Shown here piece by piece: positions 22,878-31,669 of a stretch of DNA of 41,775 nt (position 1 is the stretch's first letter; the number at the start of each line of letters is the position of its first letter). The DNA lies in contig JAEELO010000047.1 of assembly GCA_016282705.1 (NCBI GenBank), forward strand, positions 1 through 41,775, in the 5' to 3' direction. Source of the DNA: Candidatus Gastranaerophilales bacterium. GTDB taxonomy: Bacteria > Cyanobacteriota > Vampirovibrionia > Gastranaerophilales > Gastranaerophilaceae. A program made the position numbers and the translations under genes. The notes under the pieces are model-generated. The model was given only the letters and a program-made list of their open reading frames with translations, searched no databases and was not told the origin of the DNA.

Positions 22878-23041
22878 TTTTAAACTTCCTTTTAGGGAGT
22901 TTTTTATTTGGGATTCAAACCCCGTAAATTTGTTACACAAATTCGGGGGTTCTTACCTCTCCTCAAAAGGTACACCGTACCTTTTGCGTCGGCAGAGTCT
23001 TCAGGCACGTTTTAAACTTCCTTTTAGGGAGTTTTTTATTT
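22867..23041 (+). repeat. tRNA-Arg tail and terminator duplicated (132-bp unit)
   Basis: The segment 22867-22909 (CTTCAGGCACG plus the terminator) recurs exactly at 22999-23041. Between the copies lie an inverted T-arm-like sequence (GGGATTCAAACCCC), a hairpin AAATTTGT-TAC-ACAAATT with GC flanks, a second T-arm-like piece (GGGGGTTC) and a hairpin AAAAGGTAC-ACC-GTACCTTTT (22965-22985). The layout of tRNA piece, inverted tRNA piece and internal hairpin mirrors the array at 4221-4557. Confidence 0.85.
22882..22908 (+). terminator. tRNA-Arg(ACG) terminator, with a second copy at 23014-23040
   Basis: AAACTTCC-TTTTA-GGGAGTTT is followed by T residues, five bases past the tRNA. An identical copy lies 132 bp downstream. 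Confidence 0.7.
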
Positions 23042-23058
23042 ATACTACAACCACAATC

Positions 23059-23307
23059 CTATGCTGTTTGCCAGTAATTTGCCCAGTCGTGTGCTGCTCC
23101 GTTATAATCGTCAACATATTTTGCTACAAGCTTTGCATTACCTTTTCCAGCACCAACGGCACTTGCTATACTTTCATAACTTGTCCCGTTAGTACCATTG
23201 TATGCGGTTGGACAGCCTGCAATATCCTGAGCTATATCTTTAATACAATTATCAATGTCGCATGTCTTTTGCATCTTTTTAACTTGAAAATATTTATCTT
23301 TTTTCAA
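23059..23307 (-). CDS. Small orphan protein or fragment
   Basis: This is an 82-codon ORF with protein-like composition: CDIDNCIKDIAQDIAGC near the start, a Gly/Asn/Ser-rich middle (YNGTNGTSYESIASAVGAGKGN), and an aromatic end (AHDWANYWQTA). No ribosome binding site precedes the ATG; an internal ATG at residue 12 (MQKTCD) is a possible start. There is no signal peptide. It sits between the duplicated tRNA tail and the glycan genes and could be a fragment of a larger lost gene. No family is recognised, and coding status is uncertain. Confidence 0.4.
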   Translation of the reverse strand: MKKDKYFQVKKMQKTCDIDNCIKDIAQDIAGCPTAYNGTNGTSYESIASAVGAGKGNAKLVAKYVDDYNGAAHDWANYWQTA

Positions 23308-23427
23308 TGAGTGAAATGAGAGTAAAAATAGTTCCTGTTCAAGGGAATTTCTTTATATATTTTGCTGCTATTAATTATACATTTTGTTTATTTTATGTTA
23401 TATTTCTTATATGTATTGGGGAAATTT

Positions 23428-24159
23428 ATGATAAATATTGTAATTCCAATGGCAGGTGCCGGAAAAAGATTTAAAATGGTTGGTTATGATATCCCGAAAC
23501 CGTTTATCGATATTAACGGTAAAATGATGATAGAACGTGTTCTTGATTCGTTTAAGTTACTTGATGCCAATTTTGTTCTTGTTATTCAGCAAAAATTTTT
23601 AGATGAACAATCTCAATATTTGTCAAAAATAAAAGAAAAATATAATGTTCAATTTTCAGTTGTTCCAAGATTGACAATGGGATCGGCAATTACTGCTTTA
23701 TCCGCACATAAATTAATAAATCCGTCATACGATGTTATCTTTGCCGATTCTGATAATATTTTTAATCCGGATGATATTTTAGAATTCGTTTCTGATGTAA
23801 GAAAACGTAATTTGGATGGTGCCTTATTGACATTTAAGTCTGATGAAAATTGTTTTTCGTACGTCAAAACGGATGAAAACGGTATTTTTATTAAGTCAAA
23901 AGAAAAAGAAGTTATTTCAAATAATGCAATTTGCGGTGTTTATTATTTTAAAAATTTAGAAGATTTCAAAAATTCTGTAATTGATTTAATAGTTGAGGCT
24001 GATTTATCAAACGGTGAATTCTATATGTCCTGTGTATACAATCATTTAAAGAAATATACTCAAAAGATAGGAATATATTCAATTAAACATTTTGATTGTG
24101 TAGGAACTCCCGAAAAACTTGAATTGTATATGAGAAAGGAATTGAGTGAAAAAGTTTAA
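23428..24159 (+). CDS. Sugar-nucleotidyltransferase-like protein
   Basis: The start at 23428 (MINIVIPMAGAG) is chosen because GGGG lies six bases upstream and the motif begins there; an upstream extension would be hydrophobic junk. The 243-residue product is a compact NTP transferase, an enzyme that joins a nucleotide to a sugar-1-phosphate or similar. It shows PMAGAGKRF (nucleotide loop), IPKPFIDINGKMMIERVL (PKP plus GK motifs), the metal-binding FADSDNIF, and a final CVGTPEKL that fits the usual DxGTPE end. It is shorter than RmlA/GalU and closer to the small transferases of capsule clusters. It overlaps the next gene by 14 bp, implying a shared pathway. Confidence 0.85.
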   Translation: MINIVIPMAGAGKRFKMVGYDIPKPFIDINGKMMIERVLDSFKLLDANFVLVIQQKFLDEQSQYLSKIKEKYNVQFSVVPRLTMGSAITALSAHKLINPSYDVIFADSDNIFNPDDILEFVSDVRKRNLDGALLTFKSDENCFSYVKTDENGIFIKSKEKEVISNNAICGVYYFKNLEDFKNSVIDLIVEADLSNGEFYMSCVYNHLKKYTQKIGIYSIKHFDCVGTPEKLELYMRKELSEKV

Positions 24160-25807
24160 TAATATTCTTTTATATGGCGGAATAACAAAAAATGAGAATA
24201 TGCCGGTTGGTTTTTACTCGTCATATGCATTACTTTTTCTACATAGTAAGCCTATTATCTGGTGGCAACTGGAAACCCTTGAAAAACAAGGACTCTCTGA
24301 TTTTATTATATTAATCAGCAAAGAAAATGAAAAACTGTTAGACTATGCTGAAAAAGTTTTGAAAGAAAATTTTCCGGGTATAAATGTTGTCGTTATTGAA
24401 AAATCAAATTGTATTATTGATTCAATGAAATTTGCATTAAATAATTCTGATTTATCTATTCCGACAAGAATTATACTTGGAGATACTCTTATACCTCATA
24501 GTATAAGTAATGATATTGATGTTGTGTATACTTCAAGTAAATTTTCTACATCTGAAAACTGGTGCTTGATAGAAAAGGACAATAACGGATTTGTTACTAA
24601 ATTCTATGATAAGAAAAAATATCTTTCTATTGAAAACAAAGAGGTTTTAGTTGGCTATTATAGTTTTTCTGATACGAAATTTATATTAGATTGTTGTGAA
24701 AAATCTGATAATAACTGTAAAGAAATTTCTAATGTGCTTGAAATATATAAGCAAAAATATCCTTTAAAAGCAAAATTAATTGAAGATTGGTATGATGTTG
24801 GGCATACGTCCGGACTTATTCAGGCAAAAAATAATTTGTTTGTTTCAAGGTGTTTTAACAGCATAACAACCAATGTTGAACTTGGCACATTGACAAAAAT
24901 AAGTAAAAAAATTGATAAACTTAAAGATGAAGTATATTGGTATCAAAATATTCCTGATGATTTGAAAGTTTTAGCACCAAGACTTATAAATTTTGAAGTT
25001 GAAAATCAACTGGCTAAATTAACTCAAGAGTTATATGGATATCCTTCACTACAGGAATTGTATTTATCCGGAAATGTTAATATTGAAGACTGGAAATTTA
25101 TTATAGAAAAGCTGTTTGATGTTCATAAATATTTTGAAAAATATCAAGTTCAAGCAGATAAATCAGCAATTGAATGGTTATACAGTGAAAAAACTAAGGA
25201 ACGTATAGCTCAACTGGTTGAAAATAGCTCCTATTGGAGAGATTTATTTTCTAAAAAAAATGTAAAAATAAATGGAAAAGAGTATAATGGCATAGCTGTA
25301 TTACTAAATTCAATTGAAAAGAAAGTAAAAGAACTATCCGAAGATTCTATATTTACCGTTATTCATGGGGATTATTGCTTCTCTAATATTTTATTTGATG
25401 CATCTAATTATATATTCAAGTTTATAGATCCGAGAGGCAGACTAAATAAAGGCTCTACAATATATGGTGACCCCAGATATGATATTGCAAAACTTCGTCA
25501 TAGTGTTGTAGGATTGTATGATTTTATTGTAAATGATTTATTTAAACTTTCGGAAAATGAAGACAGTTTTGAATATAAAATAATAAATACCAACGATTAT
25601 TCTATGTTAGAAAAGTTTTTTGATGAAATTGCAATTAAAAACAATTATGATTTATCTCAAATAAAATTTATAGAGGGGTTGTTATTCTTGTCTATGATTC
25701 CTATCCATAAAGAAAATTTCCAAAGACAAATTGTATTTTTCTGCAAGGCAATAGAAATATTAAATGAATGTATTAATATTTCTAAACCTCTACAGTTTGT
25801 TTCTTAA
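24146..25807 (+). CDS. Fused nucleotidyltransferase-like / APH-type kinase protein
   Basis: A GTG start at 24146 with AGGA five bases upstream overlaps the preceding gene by 14 bp. The 553-residue protein has two parts. Residues 1-230 resemble a nucleotidyltransferase (LGD at 111-113, DWYDVGHTSGLIQAK near 214-228), but the N-terminal G-x-G-x-R/K loop is degenerate (LYGGITKNENMP). Residues ~260-553 form an aminoglycoside/choline-kinase-like domain with HGDYCFSN (407-414), IDPRG (427-431) and GDPRYDIAKL (441-450). Such pairings occur in capsule clusters, where small groups such as choline phosphate are activated; the substrate here is unknown. It converges on the ABC gene, overlapping by 26 bp. 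Confidence 0.8.
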   Translation: MKKFNNILLYGGITKNENMPVGFYSSYALLFLHSKPIIWWQLETLEKQGLSDFIILISKENEKLLDYAEKVLKENFPGINVVVIEKSNCIIDSMKFALNNSDLSIPTRIILGDTLIPHSISNDIDVVYTSSKFSTSENWCLIEKDNNGFVTKFYDKKKYLSIENKEVLVGYYSFSDTKFILDCCEKSDNNCKEISNVLEIYKQKYPLKAKLIEDWYDVGHTSGLIQAKNNLFVSRCFNSITTNVELGTLTKISKKIDKLKDEVYWYQNIPDDLKVLAPRLINFEVENQLAKLTQELYGYPSLQELYLSGNVNIEDWKFIIEKLFDVHKYFEKYQVQADKSAIEWLYSEKTKERIAQLVENSSYWRDLFSKKNVKINGKEYNGIAVLLNSIEKKVKELSEDSIFTVIHGDYCFSNILFDASNYIFKFIDPRGRLNKGSTIYGDPRYDIAKLRHSVVGLYDFIVNDLFKLSENEDSFEYKIINTNDYSMLEKFFDEIAIKNNYDLSQIKFIEGLLFLSMIPIHKENFQRQIVFFCKAIEILNECINISKPLQFVS

Positions 25808-27593
25808 ATTGCATTTCATATAATGCTTTATATTTTCCGTTTTCAATTGCCATTAATTCATCGTGTGTACCGAGTTCTACCATTTCTCCCTGATTTATTA
25901 CGGCAATTCTGTCTGCATTTTGTACTGTTGAAAGCCTGTGTGCAATTACAAATACGGTTTTATCTTTCATTAAATTATCTATTGCTTTTTGTACGACTGC
26001 TTCAGATTTATTATCTAAGGCAGATGTCGCTTCATCAAGGATTACAATCGGTGCATTCTTTATAAATGCTCTTGCAATTGCTACTCTTTGTTTCTGACCG
26101 CCGGATAACAGTATTCCTCTCTCTCCGATTTGAGTTTCTATCCCGTCATTTAATGTGGCAATAAATTCGTCTAAATATGCCATTTCTATTGCTTGTTGAA
26201 CTTCTTCATCAGTTGCATCAGGTTTCCCCAAAAGAATATTCTCTTTTATGCTTCCTGAAAATAAGAAGTTATCCTGAAATACTACAGCTATATTCTTTCT
26301 TAAATCATATAATTTAAATCTTTTTATGTTAATTCCGTCAATTCTAATAGCTCCTGCCGATACATCATAAAATCTTGGGATTAAAGAAACCATTGTGGAT
26401 TTTCCTCCGCCTGAATTTCCCACAAGCGCAATAGTTTCACCTTTCTTTACTAAAAGATTTATGTTTTTTAATACCTTTTTACCTTTTATATATTGGAAAT
26501 CGACTTTATCAAAAACTATCTTTTCCTTTAATCCCGGCATTTCTTGAGCATCTTCTCTGTCTCTTATTCTTGGGATTTTATCCATAATTTTAAAAACACG
26601 TTCTATAGCCATAAATGAGAATTGTACAGCACTGAAGTTATTTCCTAAATTCTTAATTGGCGTATATAGCATTATTAATGCAGTAATGAAAGAAACAAAA
26701 TTACCTGACGAAATTTGTTTAGTTAGTATCAAATGACTGCCGTACCATATTGTTGCACCAATTCCTACTGATACTATAATGTGCATCATTGGTGATAACC
26801 ATGATGTTCTCTGAGTCAGTTTTATTTTTGTTGTAAAAATATTGGTTAGGATTGACCTGAATTTGCTTTCCTGTATATTCGATAAATTATATGAAGTGAT
26901 AGTTTTATTTCCGGCAAAAGATTCATTGTATGCCGTAATAACAGCAGAACAAGCCGTAACTGATTGATCCATAACGGCTTTAATTTTCTTCCTGATGTTT
27001 GCTAAAGGCGCAAATGCTAAGCCTAATATTACGGTTGCAATAATAGCCAGCTGCCATGAATTATAAAATAATACACAAACTAGTGATATTGATGAAAATA
27101 ATCTTGAAACAAAAACTTTTAAATTGTCCAATAGACCGCTGCAAGCTTTATCTGCGTCATTGTTAAAATGAAATACAATATCTCCTGATTTTTTCTTATC
27201 AAAATATGCGGTTTCAAAGGTTAGCATCTTTTTGTACAAATCCATTTTTAAATCATTAGTGATTTTGCCGCCAACCCATGTATTTAAATATGTTGCCAAA
27301 TAGTTCAATAGCCCTTGAATTACAGTAAATGCAACAATGGCTAGAGGAATGTACCACGGTGATTGTACCGTTTTTTCAACCATTACCAAATCCATATACG
27401 GTTTTAACGATAGAGCGATTACTGCATCTAACGAACCTATAGGAATACATACAAGTATTGCAAGCATTGCTCTGAAAGAATACGGTTTTACGTATGGCAG
27501 CATTCTTGCATAATTAATATACATTTGAGATGTTTTTATTCTCTCAATTATATTTTTCGGACGTATTAATTGTAATTTCTCTGATATATCCAT
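25782..27593 (-). CDS. MsbA-like ABC transporter (membrane and ATPase fused)
   Basis: This homodimeric exporter half has about six membrane helices and a C-terminal ATPase. The ATPase shows Walker A GNSGGGKST, Q-loop VFQDNFLF, signature LSGGQKQR, Walker B IVILDEATSALD and the switch IAHRLST. Length and helix pattern fit MsbA-type lipid A or polysaccharide-lipid flippases, which fits the glycan genes around it. Starts at 27611, 27599 and 27593 are in frame; I chose 27593 (MDISEKLQ) because AGGT lies seven bases upstream. It is last in the series GT2, DegT-like, ABC on the minus strand. The 3' end overlaps the kinase gene by 26 bp. Confidence 0.92.
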   Translation of the reverse strand: MDISEKLQLIRPKNIIERIKTSQMYINYARMLPYVKPYSFRAMLAILVCIPIGSLDAVIALSLKPYMDLVMVEKTVQSPWYIPLAIVAFTVIQGLLNYLATYLNTWVGGKITNDLKMDLYKKMLTFETAYFDKKKSGDIVFHFNNDADKACSGLLDNLKVFVSRLFSSISLVCVLFYNSWQLAIIATVILGLAFAPLANIRKKIKAVMDQSVTACSAVITAYNESFAGNKTITSYNLSNIQESKFRSILTNIFTTKIKLTQRTSWLSPMMHIIVSVGIGATIWYGSHLILTKQISSGNFVSFITALIMLYTPIKNLGNNFSAVQFSFMAIERVFKIMDKIPRIRDREDAQEMPGLKEKIVFDKVDFQYIKGKKVLKNINLLVKKGETIALVGNSGGGKSTMVSLIPRFYDVSAGAIRIDGINIKRFKLYDLRKNIAVVFQDNFLFSGSIKENILLGKPDATDEEVQQAIEMAYLDEFIATLNDGIETQIGERGILLSGGQKQRVAIARAFIKNAPIVILDEATSALDNKSEAVVQKAIDNLMKDKTVFVIAHRLSTVQNADRIAVINQGEMVELGTHDELMAIENGKYKALYEMQFKKQTVEV

Positions 27594-27631
27594 AAACATA
27601 CCTATGTACATTATACATTAAACATAAAATA

Positions 27632-28483
27632 TTATTTTATACTATTTATGATGTTTATAATTCTTTGCATATCCTTTTTGCTATAGCTGTCATTTATAGG
27701 CAATAGCATTAAATATTTCTGAAAAATTCCTTCTGTTGTATTTTCAGGCATTTTGTTCCATAATTTTTCAACGTAAATATTATTATTTGATAATTGTTTC
27801 TCAATATTTTGGTTATAATTCAAGTACGGATAATACATTGGTACATCATTTTCTTCTATGGACAGTTCTATAAGGTTAGTTTTGTCTAATACTTTATGCA
27901 ACATACGGAATTTTTCTAATCTCATTTCCTTCTCTGCTTCTATATTGTATTTTGATATGATATCCGTTGTTTCTTTAGACATATACATAATGTTTTTTTT
28001 GTTCAATCTTAATTCATTTTGTATAAATTCGTATTTATTGCTTTTATCGATTTTTGGACTTGTATCGGCTTTAAAATCTTCGTTTAAAAATTTTGTTGTA
28101 TATAAAAAAGCTCCGTCTGCTGTATTTAGAAATTTTCTTGCTGAATTAAACGATGCTAAACCTCTATGAGGCATATAAAATGCCTGTGCATTGTCTATAA
28201 TAGTATTTTTATATTTATTGGTTATAGTTTTAACATTTTTAGAACAAATACCAAAATAGTTAGTGTATAAAATATATCCTTCCGTAGGTAATTCTTCTTT
28301 GGGCATAAAATTTTTATCAATATGGTAAAATTTGATTTTACAATCTTCTTTTTTGATTGATTGCCATACAACAGGACAAGTATAAAAGGGAATATATATT
28401 TCTTTTATTTTATATGCTCTTATTATATATCTTAGGCAGTTTCTTGCCGTGTTTAATGCAATATAATCTTTAAATTCAGTCAT
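27632..28483 (-). CDS. DegT/DnrJ/StrS-family aminotransferase-like protein
   Basis: At 283 residues it is shorter than the usual ~370 of PLP sugar aminotransferases. It keeps their early motifs: a start LNTARNCLRYIIRAYK (in place of the SGT-type N-terminus), IYIPFYTCPVVWQSI, IIDNAQAFY (the PLP ring-stacking D-x-A-Q/H motif) and FNSARKFLNTADGAF, whose Lys aligns with the PLP lysine of SFxxxKxLxxGxGG. The C-terminal domain looks shortened and lineage-specific. It may make amino sugars for the surface glycan, or be a divergent relative of uncertain activity. Its start lies one base beyond the GT2 stop, so the two are co-transcribed. Confidence 0.7.
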   Translation of the reverse strand: MTEFKDYIALNTARNCLRYIIRAYKIKEIYIPFYTCPVVWQSIKKEDCKIKFYHIDKNFMPKEELPTEGYILYTNYFGICSKNVKTITNKYKNTIIDNAQAFYMPHRGLASFNSARKFLNTADGAFLYTTKFLNEDFKADTSPKIDKSNKYEFIQNELRLNKKNIMYMSKETTDIISKYNIEAEKEMRLEKFRMLHKVLDKTNLIELSIEENDVPMYYPYLNYNQNIEKQLSNNNIYVEKLWNKMPENTTEGIFQKYLMLLPINDSYSKKDMQRIINIINSIK

Positions 28484-28484
28484 T

Positions 28485-29462
28485 TTAATTTATTATATTT
28501 TTTTCAAAAAACGGAAGAATTCCCAGTAAATACCATTTTTCTGATTTCGTACTCTCTTTAATAATTAAAACAGGTATTCCGAATAAAGAAAATCTTTGCT
28601 TCTCCGCTTTAAAATACCAATTTTCTACAGGAATTTTCTTCTCTTTTACAAATGCTAAAACAGCTCGTTTAGCTGCAATTCTGTCTTGAATATGTTTTCT
28701 TGTCTTTCTTGCATTAACTGTTGATCTTGGATTTTCCCAATAAAAATAACGTACGTCGGGAACTGTCGCAATTTTATTTGCATAATATACTGCAGTTATA
28801 GAAAATAACTTATCTTCGCAATATACCCCTTCCGTAAAACGAATATTGTATTTATCAATATATTCTTTTCTGTATATTTTATTTGTCGGACATTCATTTT
28901 TATTTTGATTGCATACCTTGAATTTATTCATTATATCTTCATATTCAATCTCGTTTTTTATGCATAATCTGGGTTTGTATTTTGTAATGCTCACCCTTAC
29001 ATTTTCTGCAAGTGCTATATCTGCATCGTGTTTTTTTGCTATTTTGTATAGCGCTTCATAATAGTCTAAATCAACATAATCATCAGCATCACAAAAACCG
29101 ATGTATTCTCCTCTTGCATATTTTAAACCGTTATTCCTTGCTGCACCCTGAAGCATATTTTGCTGGTTTATTATTTTAATTCGTTTATCTATTTGTGCAA
29201 GCTTGTTGACAGGCTCCATTGAATTGTCCGTAGAACCGTCATTTACTACTATTATTTCAATATCTTCCAATGTCTGCATTACAAGATAATGCATACATCT
29301 TTCAATATATTCTCTGGCATTATATACGGGAATTATTATTGTAACTTTAGGATTTGTGCATTCATTTCTAAACTTATATTGCTCAATATTATAATTCACC
29401 ACGGGTAAACTTGTATTAGATGCGTTATTGCCTTTTAGTATATTAGCTATGCTTGACATCAT
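28485..29462 (-). CDS. Glycosyltransferase family 2
   Basis: This 325-residue protein has an inverting GT-A transferase fold: TIIIPVYNAREYIERC, VVNDGSTDNS (sugar-nucleotide site), AARNNGLKYARGEY and the metal-binding FCDADDYVDLDYY, with all catalytic acids present. It is cytoplasmic, with a hydrophobic C-terminus (FGIPVLIIKES) that may sit on the membrane. An N-terminal extension of about 37 residues precedes the fold. It probably adds a sugar to a surface polysaccharide exported by the MsbA-like protein two genes downstream. The start at 29462 and the next codon, 29459, are both ATG. It leads the minus-strand glycan operon. Confidence 0.9.
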   Translation of the reverse strand: MMSSIANILKGNNASNTSLPVVNYNIEQYKFRNECTNPKVTIIIPVYNAREYIERCMHYLVMQTLEDIEIIVVNDGSTDNSMEPVNKLAQIDKRIKIINQQNMLQGAARNNGLKYARGEYIGFCDADDYVDLDYYEALYKIAKKHDADIALAENVRVSITKYKPRLCIKNEIEYEDIMNKFKVCNQNKNECPTNKIYRKEYIDKYNIRFTEGVYCEDKLFSITAVYYANKIATVPDVRYFYWENPRSTVNARKTRKHIQDRIAAKRAVLAFVKEKKIPVENWYFKAEKQRFSLFGIPVLIIKESTKSEKWYLLGILPFFEKNIIN

Positions 29463-29611
29463 AATATTATACCTTTTGCTGTTTATTTATAAAATATAAA
29501 AGAAACAAAACTATATTACAATCAACAATTATCATTAAGTTTTGTAAATTAATACTAAAGTTTTCACTCCCGCTGTCGATATATACGATATATATACAAG
29601 GGATACAAAAT

Positions 29612-30091
29612 ATGGATTCGTTAAACTCTATTTCCGAGTCATATAGTGTAACAGCAAAAGCTGTAACTGCATTGTCTATTGCTACAATTAATAAATTAAT
29701 ATCATACGGTATTGATGTAAAAGGTGTTTCTTCCGAGATGGAAGCAAAAAGCCTTATTCAAAATGCAGAACATACACGTGAGGCTGCAGAAGCACATAAA
29801 TCTTCTTCTCCGACAAGAGAAGAAAAGTTATTTATGCGGTTAAAATTACTTGCAGGCAGGCTTGGTATTACTGTAACCGAGCAAGAAAGAATTTCTGAAA
29901 TTATTTCAAAAATACAAAAAAGGATTTCAGAACTTGAAAAACAGAAGAATAATAATTCCGATTTTAATGCTATTAAATCCGAATTTGAAGCAATAAAGTC
30001 ACAGTACAACAGTTTGTTAAAAGGTGATTCACCTTTATTAACAGGAATGGATATATTGGGTAAAAGCAACAGAGCTGTTATAGGCTTATAG
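29612..30091 (+). CDS. Hypothetical helical protein
   Basis: This 159-residue soluble protein starts with a Ser/Thr/Ala-rich helix (SESYSVTAKAVTALSIATINKL), followed by a linker with EMEAKSLIQNAEHTREAAE. A Lys/Glu coiled coil is predicted at about 95-135 (SEIISKIQKRISELEKQK), ending GKSNRAVIGL. No signal peptide, enzyme motif or known family. AAGGGATACAAA precedes the ATG. A terminator follows directly. It is divergent from the GT2 operon, and their shared gap has a repeated CGATATATA. Confidence 0.65.
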   Translation: MDSLNSISESYSVTAKAVTALSIATINKLISYGIDVKGVSSEMEAKSLIQNAEHTREAAEAHKSSSPTREEKLFMRLKLLAGRLGITVTEQERISEIISKIQKRISELEKQKNNNSDFNAIKSEFEAIKSQYNSLLKGDSPLLTGMDILGKSNRAVIGL

Positions 30092-30110
30092 AATTGGTTG
30101 GATAGTAAAG

Positions 30111-30141
30111 AAATACCTCTGATTTTATCAGAGGTATTTTA
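30111..30141 (+). terminator. Rho-independent terminator
   Basis: AAATACCTCTGAT and its complement form a perfect 13-bp stem with loop TT, followed by TTTT. It separates the helical orphan from bioA. Confidence 0.85.
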
Positions 30142-30201
30142 AATTGATAAATTTCTTCGTTATATAATAGTCTTGTATACAGATTTATAAGGCTTATTAA
30201 T

Positions 30202-31560
30202 ATGAATAAACAGCAATTTATAGAAGATGATTTAAAATATATTTGGCGTCCTTTTACTCAAATGAAATCACTTGAAGATGCTTCAAATCGGCCGATTGTA
30301 ATTACAAGAGGAAAAGGAATTTACCTCGAAGATATTGACGGAAATAAATATATTGATGCTGTTTCTTCTTGGTGGGTTAATACCCTTGGGCATTCCAACG
30401 ACAGAATAAATAAAGTTATATATGAACAGGCGCAGAAGATTGAGCATGTTATTTTTGCAGGATTTACTCATGAACCGGTTGTTGAATTTTCTAAAAAAAT
30501 AATCAATAAAATCAATAATAAACTTACGAAAGTATTTTTTAGTGATAACGGTTCAACTTCTGTTGAGGTTGCATTGAAAATGGCATATCAGTATCAGGTA
30601 TTAAAAGGACATCCCGAAAAGAAAAAATTTATTGCTCTAAAAAATTCTTATCACGGAGATACACTTGGTGCTGTTTCTGTCGGCGGAATAGATATGTATC
30701 ATAAACTTTATAAGCCGTTATTATTTGAAATAGAACAAGCAGAAAGTCCGTATTGCTATAGATGTCCGATGAACTGTAATAAAGAAACCTGCAATTGCGA
30801 ATGTTTAAAATCCGTTGAGGATATTTTAAGCGATGATGCATCTAATATCGCAGGTATGATAATAGAACCTCTTGTTCAGGCAGCAGGCGGTATGATAATG
30901 TATCCGCCTAAATATATTACTAAATTGAGATCGATATGTGATAAATATAATATTTTACTGATTGATGATGAAGTAGCTATGGGCTTCTACAGAACAGGTA
31001 AGTTATTTGCGTGCGAACATGCAGGTATTGTTCCTGATATCATTTGTGCTGCAAAAGGAATAACTGCAGGTTATATGCCTTTATCAGTTACTATTACTAC
31101 AGATGAAATATATAATGCTTTTTATGATGATGATACGGACGGGTATAAAACTTTTTATCACGGTCATAGCTATACTGCGTATCCGTTAGCTCTTGCCGTT
31201 GCTCTTGAAAATTTAAAGATACTTGAAGAAATGAATATTGAAGAGTATTTAAAGCCTAAAATAGAAAGATTTTCTAAAGAACTTGAAAAATTCCGTAATC
31301 ATAAAAATGTTGGAGATATCAGGCAAACAGGCATGATATGTGCCGTAGAACTTGTTAAAAATAAAGTTACAAAAGAACCGTTTGCTTATGAAGATGGTAT
31401 AGGAAAGAAGATTTATCTTGAGGGATTAAAACTTGGTGCGATACTCAGACCGATGTGGAATTGTATATACTTTATAACTCCTTATATTATTACTGAAGAA
31501 GAAATAAAGAAACTTACCGATATTGCTTATGAGGCATTAAATCGTGTTTTACCTAATTAA
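30202..31560 (+). CDS. bioA: Adenosylmethionine--8-amino-7-oxononanoate transaminase
   Basis: BioA transfers the amino group of S-adenosylmethionine to KAPA, giving DAPA, the second-last intermediate of biotin before dethiobiotin. This 452-residue class III aminotransferase begins IWRPFTQMKS, and has the BioA-specific DAVSSWWVNTLGH, then SDNGSTSVEVALKMA, YHGDTLGAVSVGG, IDDEVAMGFYRTG and the PLP lysine in CAAKGITAGYMPLS. An insert with Cys residues (CYRCPMNCNKETCNCEC, about 192-208) is typical of some BioA proteins. The partner bioD follows after the RTX gene. bioB and bioF are not in the window. Confidence 0.96.
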   Translation: MNKQQFIEDDLKYIWRPFTQMKSLEDASNRPIVITRGKGIYLEDIDGNKYIDAVSSWWVNTLGHSNDRINKVIYEQAQKIEHVIFAGFTHEPVVEFSKKIINKINNKLTKVFFSDNGSTSVEVALKMAYQYQVLKGHPEKKKFIALKNSYHGDTLGAVSVGGIDMYHKLYKPLLFEIEQAESPYCYRCPMNCNKETCNCECLKSVEDILSDDASNIAGMIIEPLVQAAGGMIMYPPKYITKLRSICDKYNILLIDDEVAMGFYRTGKLFACEHAGIVPDIICAAKGITAGYMPLSVTITTDEIYNAFYDDDTDGYKTFYHGHSYTAYPLALAVALENLKILEEMNIEEYLKPKIERFSKELEKFRNHKNVGDIRQTGMICAVELVKNKVTKEPFAYEDGIGKKIYLEGLKLGAILRPMWNCIYFITPYIITEEEIKKLTDIAYEALNRVLPN

Positions 31561-31669
31561 TAATGTTATAGATTTATAACAATTTTATAAATTGTAATAC
31601 GAAACACTTTAAAAATCAGTATTTAAATAGTAAAATATTAGTGTTTATAAAATACAAGTGAGGTATCAT

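Noticed and set aside
22720-23310. A 196-codon open frame over tRNA-Arg(ACG)
   Set aside because: It runs through the tRNA and its duplicated terminator; no protein features.
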